A stretch of 64,000 bases of DNA from Brevibacillus borstelensis (GCF_003710865.1 NZ_RHHO01000017.1:186001-250000); one strand, 5' to 3'. Shown: positions 33,629 through 43,692, counted from the stretch's first letter. Numbers and translations: made by a program. The notes: a model not told the origin generated them from the sequence alone.

Positions 33629-35062
33629 ATGAGCGGAAACTGGAAAGAAGCGGCTGTAGCGCAGAATGAGAGTTATCTGGACAAGCTGATTCCGTTTTTG
33701 TCAATCAACAGCATTGAGGATTTGACGACCGCATCTGAGGGCAAGCCGTTCGGCGAGGGTGTCGCTCAGGCGCTTGAATACTTGCTCAAGCTGGGCGAAG
33801 CGGACGGTTTTGCCACAAAAAATCTGGATGGCTACGCCGGATATGTGGAGTACGGCGAGGGCGAAGAGGAAATCGGCGTTCTCGTGCACGTCGACGTTGT
33901 AACGGTTGGCGAAGGATGGACGACGCCGCCGTTTGAGCCCGACATTCGGGACGGCAAAATTTACGCCCGGGGGGCAATTGATGACAAAGGGCCCGCATTG
34001 GCTGCGTATTTTGCCCTGAAGCTGTTGAAGGACTCCGGGCTCCCGATATCCAAACGGATTCGCCTCATTATCGGCACGGATGAAGAGAGTGGCTGGCTCT
34101 GCATGCAGCATTACACCAAGGTAGAAAAGCTGCCGGAGGTAGGCTTTTCCCCGGATGCATCCTTCCCTATGATTCACGCGGAAAAGGGACAGATCAATCC
34201 GACGCTGGCGATTGCGCCGCGCATTGCGTCTAATGACTCGTCGTCTTGGAATTTGCTCTCGTTTGCTTCTGGCGACCAGGGGAACAGCGTACCGGAAAAA
34301 GCGGTTGCCATCGTTTCTCTGCCGGCCGCCGCGGATAACGAACAAGCCATTCGGGATCTGCAAGAGAGCTTTCAAAAGCATCTTTTCGCACATGGAGCCA
34401 CAGGAGAGGTGATTCCGGGCGGCGACGGTTCACTTCGCTTTTTTGCCAAAGGCTTGCCTGCCCACGGCATGGAGCCGTTCAAGGGAAAAAATGCGGGGAC
34501 AATTATGGCAAGCTTCCTCAATCGCCTGCCGTTCGCCGGATCTGATCGAACTTTCCTGAATCTGTTGTCCGATGTTTTGCATGAGGACTACTACGGAGAA
34601 AAGCTCGGTCTTGCCTGCGCCGACGAAGCTACAGGGCGCTTGACCGTCAATGCCGGCATCCTGACCTATGACCGCAACGAAGGCGGCTCTGTCAGACTGA
34701 ATATTCGCTACCCTGCGACGATTAATCCGGAAGAGTACGTTGAAAAACTGAAGGAACGGGCCCCGCAGCTGGACGTCACGATAGCCAGCCTGAGGACGTC
34801 GCGCTCCCATTACGTACCGAAGGATCATCCGGTCATCCAAACACTCTCCCGCGTCTACACCAATCATACGGGAGAGGAAGCGACACTGCTTTCGTCCGGC
34901 GGTGCAACCTATGCCAAATCGCTGAAAGCAGGAGTCGCATTCGGCCCTCTCTTCCCCGGAAAGAAATCGATGGCTCATCTCACCGATGAGTACGCAGAGA
35001 TTGACGACTTGCTCAGGGCGATGGCTATCTACGCGGAAGCCATGTACGAACTGGCGAAATAA
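33629..35062 (+). CDS. pepV: Dipeptidase PepV (M20 family)
   Basis: 477 residues, typical PepV length. The zinc site shows VLVHVDVVTVGEGW, GAIDDKGPALAAYFAL and GTDEESGWLCMQHY. PepV cleaves a broad range of dipeptides with free N-termini in the cytosol, which suits the adjacent dipeptide importer. GGGAGG precedes the ATG. It lies 26 nt after the activator gene and 19 nt before dppB. Confidence 0.9.
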   Translation: MSGNWKEAAVAQNESYLDKLIPFLSINSIEDLTTASEGKPFGEGVAQALEYLLKLGEADGFATKNLDGYAGYVEYGEGEEEIGVLVHVDVVTVGEGWTTPPFEPDIRDGKIYARGAIDDKGPALAAYFALKLLKDSGLPISKRIRLIIGTDEESGWLCMQHYTKVEKLPEVGFSPDASFPMIHAEKGQINPTLAIAPRIASNDSSSWNLLSFASGDQGNSVPEKAVAIVSLPAAADNEQAIRDLQESFQKHLFAHGATGEVIPGGDGSLRFFAKGLPAHGMEPFKGKNAGTIMASFLNRLPFAGSDRTFLNLLSDVLHEDYYGEKLGLACADEATGRLTVNAGILTYDRNEGGSVRLNIRYPATINPEEYVEKLKERAPQLDVTIASLRTSRSHYVPKDHPVIQTLSRVYTNHTGEEATLLSSGGATYAKSLKAGVAFGPLFPGKKSMAHLTDEYAEIDDLLRAMAIYAEAMYELAK

Positions 35063-35080
35063 CATCATGGAGGTTGAGCC

Positions 35081-36013
35081 ATGTCCCATTACCTCGTAAA
35101 ACGCGTTCTGATGATGCTGCTCACACTGTGGATCATCGTGACGCTGACGTTTTCTTTGATGCATGCCATCCCTGGTGATCCGTTTGCTTCCGAATCGGAT
35201 CAGCTCCCGGAACAAATTTTGGCCAACCTGCGCGCCAAATACAACCTCGATGAGCCGTTGCCCGTACAGTATGTGCTCTATTTGAAAAACCTCGTCATGC
35301 TTGACCTCGGTCCATCGATCAAGTCAGACACGCGCGGCGTAAACGATATGATCGCCGACGGATTTTCCGCTTCCGCTACCTTGGGGGCGCAAGCGATTGT
35401 CATTGCAATATTTTTCGGGATCACCTTTGGAATCATCGCAGCGCTGAACCGAAACAAATGGCTTGATTACGCTGCGATGGCGATAGCCGTCCTAGGCATT
35501 GCCATTCCGAGCTTTATCATGGCGCCGCTCCTGATCAACTTTTTTGCGATCAAGTTTCCGATCTTTCCGGTCGCAACGTGGGGCACCTGGATGCATACGG
35601 TTCTGCCGTCGCTCGCCTTGGCTTTCGGGCCGCTGGCGATCATCACCCGTTACATGCGGGCCAGCATGATCGAAGTGATGAACCAGAACTACATTCGCAC
35701 CGCAGAAGCCAAAGGTGTTCCTACCTTTGCGCTTGTGGTCAAGCACGGCATTCGCAACGCGATCCTGCCGGTCGTCACCTTCTTGGGACCGCTTATCGCT
35801 TCGTTGATTACGGGAACGTTCGTGGTGGAGAAAATCTTCGCCGTTCCGGGCATCGGGAAATACTTTGTGGATGGAATCTTTAACCGCGACTACCCGGTAA
35901 TTTTGGGAACGACGATTTTCTACAGCTCCATCCTGATCGTAACGATCTTCCTGATCGACTTGGCGTACACCCTGATTGACCCGAGAATTAAGCTGACGAA
36001 CAAGGAGGGATAA
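35081..36013 (+). CDS. dppB: Peptide ABC transporter permease (DppB/OppB type)
   Basis: 310 residues, six membrane helices. The EAA loop region GVPTFALVVKHGIRNAILPVVT and the final FVVEKIFAVPGIGKYFVDGI are characteristic. N-terminal VLMMLLTLWIIVTLTFSLMH is the first helix. It forms the translocation pore with DppC. Substrate class (di- or oligopeptide) rests on context. TGGAGG precedes the ATG. Confidence 0.9.
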   Translation: MSHYLVKRVLMMLLTLWIIVTLTFSLMHAIPGDPFASESDQLPEQILANLRAKYNLDEPLPVQYVLYLKNLVMLDLGPSIKSDTRGVNDMIADGFSASATLGAQAIVIAIFFGITFGIIAALNRNKWLDYAAMAIAVLGIAIPSFIMAPLLINFFAIKFPIFPVATWGTWMHTVLPSLALAFGPLAIITRYMRASMIEVMNQNYIRTAEAKGVPTFALVVKHGIRNAILPVVTFLGPLIASLITGTFVVEKIFAVPGIGKYFVDGIFNRDYPVILGTTIFYSSILIVTIFLIDLAYTLIDPRIKLTNKEG

Positions 36014-36016
36014 CCA

Positions 36017-36961
36017 GTGGCGATGGAACAACGTATCGATCCGCTGTTCCGACCGCTTTCCAAGCAGTCGGAAGCCCATGACATATCCATGCGCCCCAGT
36101 CTGACAAATGTTCAGCAAGTGGTGCGCAAACTCGTAAAAAACAAACTGGCCATGCTCGGTCTTGCGATCATCCTGCTGCTCGTGGTGATGGCAATCATCG
36201 GTCCCCATCTGGTGCCTTACAGCGCATCGGATCAAAGCCTGCTCACGAAAAACAAGCCGGTGTCGGCAGAGCACTGGTTCGGAACGGATGATCTCGGCCG
36301 GGACATGTTCGCCCGTACCTGGGCCGGAGCCCGCATCTCCCTCACGATTGGCGTAGTTGCCGCTCTGATCGATTTGATTATCGGCGTGACCGTCGGCGGT
36401 ATTGCCGGTTACATGGCCGGCAGAGGAAAGCGGGGTGAGCGGATCGACACCATCATCATGCGTGTGATCGAGGTACTGTACGGGTTGCCGTATCTGCTCG
36501 TCGTCATTTTGCTGATGGTCGTGATGGAACCGGGGATGCTCACTATTATCATCGCGCTCTCGGCTACCGGCTGGACAGGGATGGCGCGGCTTGTGCGCGG
36601 TCAAATCCTCCAGTTGAAGAACCAGGAGTTCATCCTTGCCTCTCAAGTGCTGGGAGCCAAGTTTTCCCGAATTTTGTTTAAACATCTGATTCCCAATACG
36701 ATCGGTGTCATCATCGTCAACCTGACCTTTACGATTCCGTCTGCGATTTTCGCGGAATCATTCCTCAGCTTCCTGGGCCTGGGCGTGCAAGCGCCGGACG
36801 CAAGCTGGGGAACCATGACCAACGATGCGATGGGGGTTATTTTGACAGGCGACTGGTGGCGGCTTTTCTTCCCTGGCCTGATGATTTCACTGACGATGTT
36901 TGCGTTTAACGTATTTGGAGACGGCTTGCAGGATGCACTTGATCCGCGTCTGCGCGAGTAG
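36017..36961 (+). CDS. dppC: Peptide ABC transporter permease (DppC/OppC type)
   Basis: 314 residues. An N-terminal hydrophilic part is followed by LAMLGLAIILLLVVMAIIGP and the OppC motif HWFGTDDLGRDMFARTWAGA. The EAA loop is in QVLGAKFSRILFKHLIPNTI, and the end reads FAFNVFGDGLQDALDPRL. The start is GTG at 36017 with GGAGG just upstream. It follows dppB by 3 nt and pairs with it. Confidence 0.9.
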   Translation: MAMEQRIDPLFRPLSKQSEAHDISMRPSLTNVQQVVRKLVKNKLAMLGLAIILLLVVMAIIGPHLVPYSASDQSLLTKNKPVSAEHWFGTDDLGRDMFARTWAGARISLTIGVVAALIDLIIGVTVGGIAGYMAGRGKRGERIDTIIMRVIEVLYGLPYLLVVILLMVVMEPGMLTIIIALSATGWTGMARLVRGQILQLKNQEFILASQVLGAKFSRILFKHLIPNTIGVIIVNLTFTIPSAIFAESFLSFLGLGVQAPDASWGTMTNDAMGVILTGDWWRLFFPGLMISLTMFAFNVFGDGLQDALDPRLRE

Positions 36962-36981
36962 GACTGGAGGGAGGAACCGCG

Positions 36982-38004
36982 ATGGAAAAACATCTGCTAA
37001 CGATTGACAACCTGAAAGTGAACTTTAAGACATACGGCGGCGAAGTACAAGCTGTTCGTGGCGTATCCTTCCATGTGGACAAAGGGGAGACGCTGGCGAT
37101 CGTCGGCGAGAGCGGCTGCGGAAAAAGCGTAACCGCCCAGGCGATCATGGGCTTGATTCCCAATCCTCCGGGCCGGATCGTGGACGGAAAGATCGTCTTT
37201 GAAGGAAGCGACATCACCCATCTGACGAAAAAAGAGTGGATGCAAATCCGCGGCTCCAAGATCGGGATGGTGTTCCAGGACCCGATGACTGCGCTCAATC
37301 CGACGATGAAGGTCGGAACGCAAATCGTCGAAGGATTTATCCGCAACCATCAGGTAACCCGCGAGGAAGCGCAAAAACGCGCGATTGAGATGCTGCGTCT
37401 CGTCGGGATTCCCGATCCGGAAAAACGGGTCGACCAGTATCCGCACCAATTCAGCGGCGGGATGCGCCAGCGTGTCGTCATCGCGATCGCACTGGCGTGC
37501 CAGCCCCAGCTTGTCATCGCAGACGAGCCGACGACAGCGCTGGACGTGACGATTCAAGCACAAATCCTCGACCTGCTGCGGCGTCTGCAGGAGGAGCAGG
37601 AGCTCTCTGTCGTCATCATTACCCATGATCTCGGCGTCGTGTCTGAAATCGCCCACCGCATGGTTGTCATGTACGCGGGGATCGTGGTGGAGACGGGAAC
37701 GGTTGAAGACGTGTTTGCCGCGCCGCGCCACCCGTATACATGGGGTCTGATGCGTTCTCTGCCGCGAATTGACGGAGAGGAAAAGCAGCGGCTTGTCCCG
37801 ATCGACGGAACGCCGCCGGACTTGTTCAACCCGCCGAAGGGCTGTCCTTTTGCAGCCCGCTGCGATTACGCCATGGAAATCTGCAATCAGCAAATGCCCG
37901 AGATCAGCACGTTCGAGCCGGGACATCAGGCAGCCTGCTGGTTGCATGATCCGCGTGCGCCGCGTATCGAGGAATTGGTTGCAGCAGGGAGGCAGGGAGA
38001 ATGA
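36982..38004 (+). CDS. dppD: Peptide ABC transporter ATP-binding protein (DppD/OppD type)
   Basis: 340 residues. Walker A is GESGCGKS, the signature is [10 protein letters not shown], Walker B is [15 protein letters not shown], and the C-terminal oligopeptide extension carries the cysteine cluster ([17 protein letters not shown]) that often binds iron-sulfur in this family. It drives import together with DppF. GGAGGGAGG lies upstream. It overlaps dppF by 4 nt (ATGA). Confidence 0.92.
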   Translation: MEKHLLTIDNLKVNFKTYGGEVQAVRGVSFHVDKGETLAIVGESGCGKSVTAQAIMGLIPNPPGRIVDGKIVFEGSDITHLTKKEWMQIRGSKIGMVFQDPMTALNPTMKVGTQIVEGFIRNHQVTREEAQKRAIEMLRLVGIPDPEKRVDQYPHQFSGGMRQRVVIAIALACQPQLVIADEPTTALDVTIQAQILDLLRRLQEEQELSVVIITHDLGVVSEIAHRMVVMYAGIVVETGTVEDVFAAPRHPYTWGLMRSLPRIDGEEKQRLVPIDGTPPDLFNPPKGCPFAARCDYAMEICNQQMPEISTFEPGHQAACWLHDPRAPRIEELVAAGRQGE

Positions 38005-38948
38005 AAGACAGCTTGGTAGAAGTAAACAACCTGAAGAAGCACTTTCATATCGGAAACGGCCAGCTTTTGAAGGCGGTCGACGGCGTGACATTTTCCATCA
38101 GGCAGGGCGAGACGCTCGGCCTGGTGGGAGAGAGCGGCTGCGGAAAGTCTACGCTGGGGCGGACGATCATCCGTCTTTACGAAAATACGGACGGAGAAGT
38201 GCTGTACAAAGGAAAGAACGTCCATCGCCTGAAAGGGAAGGAAGCGGGCCAGTTCAACCGGGATGTACAGATGATCTTCCAGGACCCGCAGGCGAGTCTG
38301 AATCCGCGGATGACGGTGGAGGACATTATTGCAGAGGGACTGGACATCCACGGCCTCGCCAGGGGAATGCGCCGGGAGCGCGTTACCGAGCTGCTGCAGC
38401 TCGTCGGCCTGAGAAAGGAACACGCTTCCCGTTTTCCGCATGAATTCAGCGGCGGTCAGCGGCAGCGGATCGGCATCGCCAGGGCGCTTGCGGTGGAGCC
38501 TGAATTTATCATTGCGGACGAGCCGATTTCCGCCCTGGACGTTTCGATTCAGGCGCAGGTGGTCAATCTGCTGGAGGATTTGCAGGCGGAGCGCGGGCTT
38601 ACTTATCTGTTCATTGCCCATGATCTGTCGATGGTGAAGCATATCTCGACGCGCATCGGCGTCATGTATTTGGGGAAAATGGTAGAGCTTGCAACCAGCA
38701 ACGAATTGTACAAGCTGCCGCTGCATCCGTATACGCAGGCGCTGCTCTCCTCGGTGCCGGTGCCAGACCCGACCGTCAAGCGGGAGAGAATTATTTTGCA
38801 GGGAGACCTGCCAAGTCCGGCCAACCGCCCGAGCGGCTGCGGTTTCCGTACCCGCTGTCCGAAGGCGACCGAGCGCTGCGCGCTGGAAGAGCCTGTCTGG
38901 AAAGAAGCGGAGGCAGGCCACTGGGTAGCCTGCCACCTTTACGACTGA
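38001..38948 (+). CDS. dppF: Peptide ABC transporter ATP-binding protein (DppF/OppF type)
   Basis: 315 residues. Walker A is GESGCGKST, the signature is [11 protein letters not shown] and Walker B is [15 protein letters not shown]. The C-terminal cysteine extension is [18 protein letters not shown]. It is the second ATPase of the transporter. The stop codon overlaps the end of the DUF3899 gene on the other strand by 10 nt, so no terminator fits between them. Confidence 0.92.
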   Translation: MKDSLVEVNNLKKHFHIGNGQLLKAVDGVTFSIRQGETLGLVGESGCGKSTLGRTIIRLYENTDGEVLYKGKNVHRLKGKEAGQFNRDVQMIFQDPQASLNPRMTVEDIIAEGLDIHGLARGMRRERVTELLQLVGLRKEHASRFPHEFSGGQRQRIGIARALAVEPEFIIADEPISALDVSIQAQVVNLLEDLQAERGLTYLFIAHDLSMVKHISTRIGVMYLGKMVELATSNELYKLPLHPYTQALLSSVPVPDPTVKRERIILQGDLPSPANRPSGCGFRTRCPKATERCALEEPVWKEAEAGHWVACHLYD

Positions 38949-39322
38949 TAGAGATAGAAGCAAGTCAGCACAACCGAAAACATCAGCAGGGCAGCCCCCG
39001 CCCATAATGACAGAGACGTGCAGATTCGGATCAGCGTCTCTGTCTTTTTTTGCAATACCGGGTCTTTTTCCTGAAACCAATCACTTTCCATGATTCTGGG
39101 CCGCTTGAAAAAAAGCAGCTTTACTTGCTTGAAGCCTTGGAGGAAGACAGTGAAAAAGCCGGAGCGAAGCACCAGAGAGATGCTGCCGAGAAGCAAGAAG
39201 AACAGTCCCGCCAGAAAGCTTTGGTTGATCAGCCCCAGGAGCGTCTGCGAAGAGAAGAGGAAGCCTGCGGCGAGTGCGAGCAGCAGCGCCGCGGGGAGCA
39301 GGTATGTAAGCCGTTTGCCCAT
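38939..39322 (-). CDS. DUF3899-like small membrane protein
   Basis: About 127 residues. Two hydrophobic helices open the protein ([40 protein letters not shown]), a polar basic loop follows ([18 protein letters not shown]) and a third helix ends it ([20 protein letters not shown]). The layout matches DUF3899 proteins of Bacillales; function unknown. The ATG at 39322 is 13 nt from an AAAGGA site; a GTG at 39334 is also possible. It runs head-to-head into dppF. Confidence 0.6.
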   Translation of the reverse strand: MGKRLTYLLPAALLLALAAGFLFSSQTLLGLINQSFLAGLFFLLLGSISLVLRSGFFTVFLQGFKQVKLLFFKRPRIMESDWFQEKDPVLQKKTETLIRICTSLSLWAGAALLMFSVVLTCFYLYQS

Positions 39323-39478
39323 GGTGTGATCCACGTCCTTTGTACAGTGAGGTTGAACGGATTCATTTTTCCATAATCCTATGATAACGTATTTTTCCGC
39401 TCTCTTGTGTCTAAACCTTTGGAAGCTTAGGAAACTTGTAAAAGCCTTTCATCAATATGATAGGCGGCGAGTGTGGAG

Positions 39479-39523
39479 GGCCAAACAAATATCCCCGTGC
39501 CGCTTGTTTGGCCGGGGATATTT
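39479..39523. terminator. Two overlapping, mutually exclusive hairpins downstream of sodF
   Basis: GGCCAAACAA (39479-39488) pairs with TTGTTTGGCC (39504-39513), and AAATATCCCCG (39487-39497) pairs with CGGGGATATTT (39513-39523). They share bases, so only one can form at a time. The element lies after the minus-strand sodF gene and probably ends its transcript; the plus strand has a short T-run. Confidence 0.55.
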
Positions 39524-39571
39524 TGATGAAGCAGTTTTTGGATAGGCTTTGGTTTCGACAGGTTTCCTTCG

Positions 39572-40531
39572 TCAAAATGGCTGCCAGCGCAGGTTTCTCG
39601 CTTGCCCAAAGCGCTCCTCTACATAGGGCCAGTTGACCAGCTTCCACCAGTTTTCCACGTAGTGGGCCCGGTCGTTCTTGTACCGCAAGAAATAGGAATG
39701 CTCCCAGACATCGAGGACGAGCAGCGGGATGACATCCCACTGCGACAGATTCTGGTGCTTTTCGGCCTGCAAAATCTCCAGGTGCTGTGCACGCGGGGAC
39801 CAGACGAGAATAGCCCAGCCCGGCCCCTCCACTTTTTCGGCGGCCTGGGAGAAATGGGCTTGAAATGCGGCGAATGAGCCAAAATCGCGGGCGAGCTGTC
39901 GCGCAAGATCTCCTGTCGGCTCGCCGCCGCCCTCCGGACTCATTACGTTCCAAAAAATCGTATGGAGGTAATGTCCGGCTCCGTTGAAGGCCAGCTCCCG
40001 TTCCCAGTGGCGGACGAGCTCAAAGTCGTTTCTGGCGCGAGCTTCCGCAAGCTTACTCTCCGCCTTGTTGAGATCCTCTACGTACTTGCGATGCAGCTTG
40101 TCGTGATGGATGCGCATCGTCTCGGCATCGATATACGGCTCCAGTGCATCGTAGGCATAGGGAATCGGGGGCAATGTATGCTTGCCTATAGGTACAGGCC
40201 GAGCGATGGGTACCGGTGCCGGTTGGCGAGCAGGCGGGTACACCGACTGGCTGACTTCGGGCTCCTGTTTTTCGCGGTCCTGGATCAGACGCAGGAACTG
40301 GTGGAATTGCTGCTGTACAGCTTCTGCCTGTTGCATCAGCGCAGGAATGGCTGTTGCGGATTCTTCATTTTTAAGTGAATTCGCCCTGCGGCCTATTTGG
40401 CTAAAGGCTTCTTCAAATTTGTGCATATGCCTTTCCAGTTCGCGATTGAAGCGATGCTGGCGGCGGAGATGCTCAATCCATTGAATGCCCCACTGGCTCC
40501 AGTTGGACAGGTGTCGGGTATGCTCCTGCAA
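39572..40531 (-). CDS. sodF: Superoxide dismutase, Fe/Mn family with long N-terminal extension (SodF type)
   Basis: 319 residues, against about 200 for SodA. Residues 1-115 are a charged helical region followed by a proline-rich linker (YPPARQPAPVPIARPVPIGK). The SOD domain begins with KHTLPPIPYAYDALEPYID. All four metal ligands are visible: His in MRIHHDKLH, His in GHYLHTIFWN, and Asp and His in LVLDVWEHSYFLRY. It dismutates superoxide. The start is TTG at 40531, with AGGAGG upstream. B. subtilis SodF has a similar extension. Metal choice cannot be settled by eye. Confidence 0.87.
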   Translation of the reverse strand: MQEHTRHLSNWSQWGIQWIEHLRRQHRFNRELERHMHKFEEAFSQIGRRANSLKNEESATAIPALMQQAEAVQQQFHQFLRLIQDREKQEPEVSQSVYPPARQPAPVPIARPVPIGKHTLPPIPYAYDALEPYIDAETMRIHHDKLHRKYVEDLNKAESKLAEARARNDFELVRHWERELAFNGAGHYLHTIFWNVMSPEGGGEPTGDLARQLARDFGSFAAFQAHFSQAAEKVEGPGWAILVWSPRAQHLEILQAEKHQNLSQWDVIPLLVLDVWEHSYFLRYKNDRAHYVENWWKLVNWPYVEERFGQARNLRWQPF

Positions 40532-40699
40532 TGGTTTTCCTCCTCGCTTGCAATCTCATCTACAACGTATGACAGAAGCCCAGCGGATGTGCGGCATTCG
40601 CGGAGTACATGGTAAATATCCAGCGCATATGGTAGTAGCGAAAATAAAAGGAAGTGGTATGCTATTAGGTATGGACAACACAACAGGGGAGACACACCG

Positions 40700-41530
40700 A
40701 TGAGCGACCATGAATCCATTGCAATCATTGATTCCGGAGTGGGGGGGCTGACTGTTGCCAAAGAAGTCATGCGGCAGTTGCCCGGTGAATCCATTCTCTA
40801 TTTCGGCGATAATGCCCGCTGTCCTTATGGGTCCAGGACGCCGGAAGAAATACGTGCCTACAGTTTTCAGATGATTGAGTTTGTCTCGAAGTTTCCGATC
40901 AAGGCGCTCGTCATTGCCTGCAACACAGCGACAGCGGTGGTGCTGGAAGAAGCGAGGAGAAGGCTTCCGTTGCCGGTCATTGGGGTAATCGAGCCGGGGG
41001 CAAGGGCAGCGATCAGCGTAACGAAAACAGACCGGATTGGGGTGATCGGAACAGAAACCACGATCCGCACCAAAGCATATGAGCAGGCTGTCAAGCAGTT
41101 GAGACCCGATTCATGTGTAGTCGGACTTGCTTGTCCTGCCTTCGTGCCTCTGGTGGAGACGCATTGTCAGCATTCAGAGGAAGCGCAAAAAGAGGTGGAG
41201 CGGACCCTTGAGCCGTTGCAGGGTCTCGAACTGGACACCTTGATTCTCGGGTGCACGCACTATCCGCTGCTTGCGCCATTGATTCAGAAAGCCGTCGGAT
41301 CGGGGGTTGCCCTCATCAGCTCGGCGGAGGAAACGGCACGCGAGGTAAGCCGGTTGCTGGGAGACGTCACGAACGGTTTGGCGCGGGGAAAAGAGCGACC
41401 TGCAGATCCTCCCATACACTGCTTTTACACGAGCGGAAATGCGCTTTCCTTCCAGCGAATAGCGGAAGAATGGCTGGGCTTTCCGGTACAGGTTGAAAGC
41501 AGGTCGCTGGAAAAGCTGTATCAATCCTGA
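40700..41530 (+). CDS. racE: Glutamate racemase
   Basis: 276 residues. The paired catalytic cysteines are C74 in VIACNTAT and C185 in LILGCTHYPLL; DSGVGGLTV opens the protein. It makes D-glutamate for peptidoglycan. GGGGAG lies before the ATG. It begins the conserved racE-gerM-rph-rdgB-ysnB block and is divergent from sodF. Confidence 0.94.
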   Translation: MSDHESIAIIDSGVGGLTVAKEVMRQLPGESILYFGDNARCPYGSRTPEEIRAYSFQMIEFVSKFPIKALVIACNTATAVVLEEARRRLPLPVIGVIEPGARAAISVTKTDRIGVIGTETTIRTKAYEQAVKQLRPDSCVVGLACPAFVPLVETHCQHSEEAQKEVERTLEPLQGLELDTLILGCTHYPLLAPLIQKAVGSGVALISSAEETAREVSRLLGDVTNGLARGKERPADPPIHCFYTSGNALSFQRIAEEWLGFPVQVESRSLEKLYQS

Positions 41531-41549
41531 GTCGGCAAATAAACGCAGG

Positions 41550-41603
41550 AGGTTCTTTTTCGTCAGTCATTCTCTGATTGACGCGAAAGAACCTTCCTTT
41601 TTG
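41550..41603 (+). terminator. Intrinsic terminator after racE
   Basis: AGGTTCTTT and CGTCA elements pair with TGACG and AAAGAACCT downstream; TTCCTTTTT follows. Confidence 0.75.
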
Positions 41604-41678
41604 CGGACAAACAACGCATAAACCCAAGCCATGCTCGTATACATGTTAGTACAAAGTGTCTGGAGGAGGCTGGATAAC

Positions 41679-42737
41679 ATGGAAATACGACGCATCGGCA
41701 AAATGACGGCCGTGATCGGGGTTAGCGCCCTGCTGCTTTCAGGGTGCGGATTGTTTGGGCCGGAAAAGGAAGCGACCAGCATCGACCCGCCCCCGTTGTC
41801 GGAAGTGGCGGTGGAGACGCCAGGTACCCAAACCCCCGCAGACGCTGCAGCCGGAGAGACAGTGGCGGCAACACAGGAATCGGTCGACCGAACCGTTTAT
41901 CTGCTTGATAATAATGGATACGTCGTACCTGTATCGTTGACGCTGCCAAAGGTGGAAGGCATGGCAAAGCAGGTACTGACCTACATGGTGAAAGGCGGTC
42001 CGGTAGAGAGCATGCTGCCCAGCGGTTTTTCGGCCGTCCTGCCAAAAGGGACAGAGGTAAAGGGGCTTGTCATCAAGGAAGGTGTGGCTACGGTCGACTT
42101 TTCCAAGGAGTTTAAGAAGTACGACGAAAAGCAGGAAAAAAAGATTGTCGATGCGGTGACGCGGGCACTCACTGAGTTTGGCAACGTAAAATCGGTACAG
42201 ATCTGGGTAAACGGCACGCCGCTCTCGGAAATGCCGGCAAGCAACACGCCAACCACGTACCTCGACCGCAATCAGGGAGTCAACGTGGAGCTCGGAGAGG
42301 GGGCGGTACCCGGGAAAACGTCCTCGGTCACCGTCTATTTTCAGGGGCAGCTCGATGACAAACGGACGTATTTTGTACCGGTGACGAGGCTGGTGCCAGA
42401 AACAGAGAACCTTGCCAAAGCAGCTGTAGAGGAATTGATCAAGGGACCAAAAGAAGGCTCGCCTCTTTTCAGCTCGCTGCTGCAGACGACCCGCGTTCTC
42501 GATGTTCGCCAGGAAAACGGGCTGGTCACTGTCAATCTGAGCGATGATATCCTGAAATACGATGACGGCAGGGAAGCGAGTCCGGAGGCTTTGGAATCGC
42601 TGGTGTTGTCGCTTTCCGACAGTACGGGAGCGAAAAATGTTCAGCTCATGGTGGAAGGCAAGCCGCTCAAGAGCGGAAGCTTTGATTTCAGCAAGCCGGT
42701 CAGCCGGTCCGTTCACATCAACCCGATCCAATATTAA
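41679..42737 (+). CDS. gerM: GerM-type germination lipoprotein with two GerMN domains
   Basis: 352 residues. The lipoprotein signal ends with LLLSGC (C23). Two repeats of the GerMN domain follow: around 75-190 (RTVYLLDNNGYVVPVSLTLP ... YMVKGGP) and around 215-335 (VTVYFQGQLDDKRTYFVPVT ... ELIKGPKEG). GerM is needed for spore germination and cell-cell engulfment steps in B. subtilis and is made in the mother cell. GGAGGAGG lies before the ATG. A weak sigma-E-like element (GCATAAA-N15-TATACATG) is visible upstream but is not convincing. Confidence 0.9.
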   Translation: MEIRRIGKMTAVIGVSALLLSGCGLFGPEKEATSIDPPPLSEVAVETPGTQTPADAAAGETVAATQESVDRTVYLLDNNGYVVPVSLTLPKVEGMAKQVLTYMVKGGPVESMLPSGFSAVLPKGTEVKGLVIKEGVATVDFSKEFKKYDEKQEKKIVDAVTRALTEFGNVKSVQIWVNGTPLSEMPASNTPTTYLDRNQGVNVELGEGAVPGKTSSVTVYFQGQLDDKRTYFVPVTRLVPETENLAKAAVEELIKGPKEGSPLFSSLLQTTRVLDVRQENGLVTVNLSDDILKYDDGREASPEALESLVLSLSDSTGAKNVQLMVEGKPLKSGSFDFSKPVSRSVHINPIQY

Positions 42738-42751
42738 GGAAGGATATCATT

Positions 42752-42778
42752 CCACGCCTCTGGTCCCGGCGTGGTTTT
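42752..42778 (+). terminator. Short intrinsic terminator between gerM and rph
   Basis: CCACGCC and GGCGTGG close a 9-nt loop and are followed by TTTTGCTTTT. Confidence 0.7.
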
Positions 42779-42865
42779 GCTTTTCCGAAAGTCGGCCGGC
42801 AAACTTTCAACGCACCTGCGCAAGTCAAACCCCGTGCAGAGTGGCAAGTGGTTTTGTCTCTCTGG

Positions 42866-42871
42866 TATAAT
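42866..42871 (+). promoter_or_regulatory. Extended -10 promoter of rph
   Basis: TGGTATAAT gives an extended -10 (TG-N-TATAAT) 39 bases before the rph start. No clear -35 is present. Confidence 0.5.
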
Positions 42872-42909
42872 GGGCGGAGTTGATGAAAGTACACTAGGAG
42901 GAACATGGA

Positions 42910-43692
42910 ATGAGAAATGATGGCCGCACCCATGACCAACTGCGTCCTGTTAAGATTACGCGGAATTACATCAAGCACGCGGAAGGTTCTTGCCTGATCG
43001 AGGTGGGAGACACCAAAGTAATCTGCACGGCGACGCTGGAGGACCGCGTTCCGCCGTTCATGCGCGGTGGCGGCAAAGGATGGATTACAGCCGAATACGC
43101 CATGCTCCCCCGGGCTACGGAATCACGCAATGCCCGAGAGTCTTCCAAAGGGAAAGTGGCAGGGCGAACCATGGAAATCCAGCGTCTGATCGGTCGGGCA
43201 CTGCGGTCTGTCGTTCAACTGGAAGCGATGGGTGAACGTACGATCTGGCTGGACTGCGACGTAATCCAGGCGGACGGAGGCACCCGGACAGCGTCGATTA
43301 CCGGAGCCTACGTGGCGATGGTAGAAGCAATGTCAAAGCTCGTCGAAAACGGTACGTGGAAACAGTACCCGCTGACTGATTTTCTCGCAGCGACATCTGT
43401 CGGAATTATCGACGGGGAAGTCTTGCTTGATCTGAACTACAAGGAAGACTCGACAGCGACGGTCGATATGAACATCGTGATGACCGGGGAAGGAAAATTC
43501 GTCGAGCTGCAAGGCACCGGGGAAGAGGCTCCTTTTTCCGTAGAACAGCTGCAGGAGCTGCTTGCACTGGCGAAAAAGGGCATTGACCAGCTATTTGCCG
43601 CTCAAAGGGAGGCCTTGTCCGAGCTGACGCTCTCTTTTGAGAACAAAGGCGAAGGCGATCAGGAGAAAGAGGCGGAGGAAAATCATGTCTGA
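42910..43692 (+). CDS. rph: Ribonuclease PH
   Basis: 260 residues. The phosphorolytic 3'-5' exonuclease that trims tRNA 3' ends. Family marks are [46 protein letters not shown] and [26 protein letters not shown] lies upstream. It overlaps rdgB by 8 nt. Confidence 0.95.
   Translation: MRNDGRTHDQLRPVKITRNYIKHAEGSCLIEVGDTKVICTATLEDRVPPFMRGGGKGWITAEYAMLPRATESRNARESSKGKVAGRTMEIQRLIGRALRSVVQLEAMGERTIWLDCDVIQADGGTRTASITGAYVAMVEAMSKLVENGTWKQYPLTDFLAATSVGIIDGEVLLDLNYKEDSTATVDMNIVMTGEGKFVELQGTGEEAPFSVEQLQELLALAKKGIDQLFAAQREALSELTLSFENKGEGDQEKEAEENHV

Noticed and set aside
39411..39953. An open frame of 180 codons on the minus strand overlapping the 3' end of sodF
   Set aside because: It is a shifted-frame shadow of sodF followed by the terminator region. 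Its composition is Arg/Pro-rich nonsense without family features.
41610..41650. Sigma-E promoter for gerM
   Set aside because: The candidate (GCATAAA, N15, TATACATG) misses fixed positions in both boxes, so it is mentioned only in the gerM entry.
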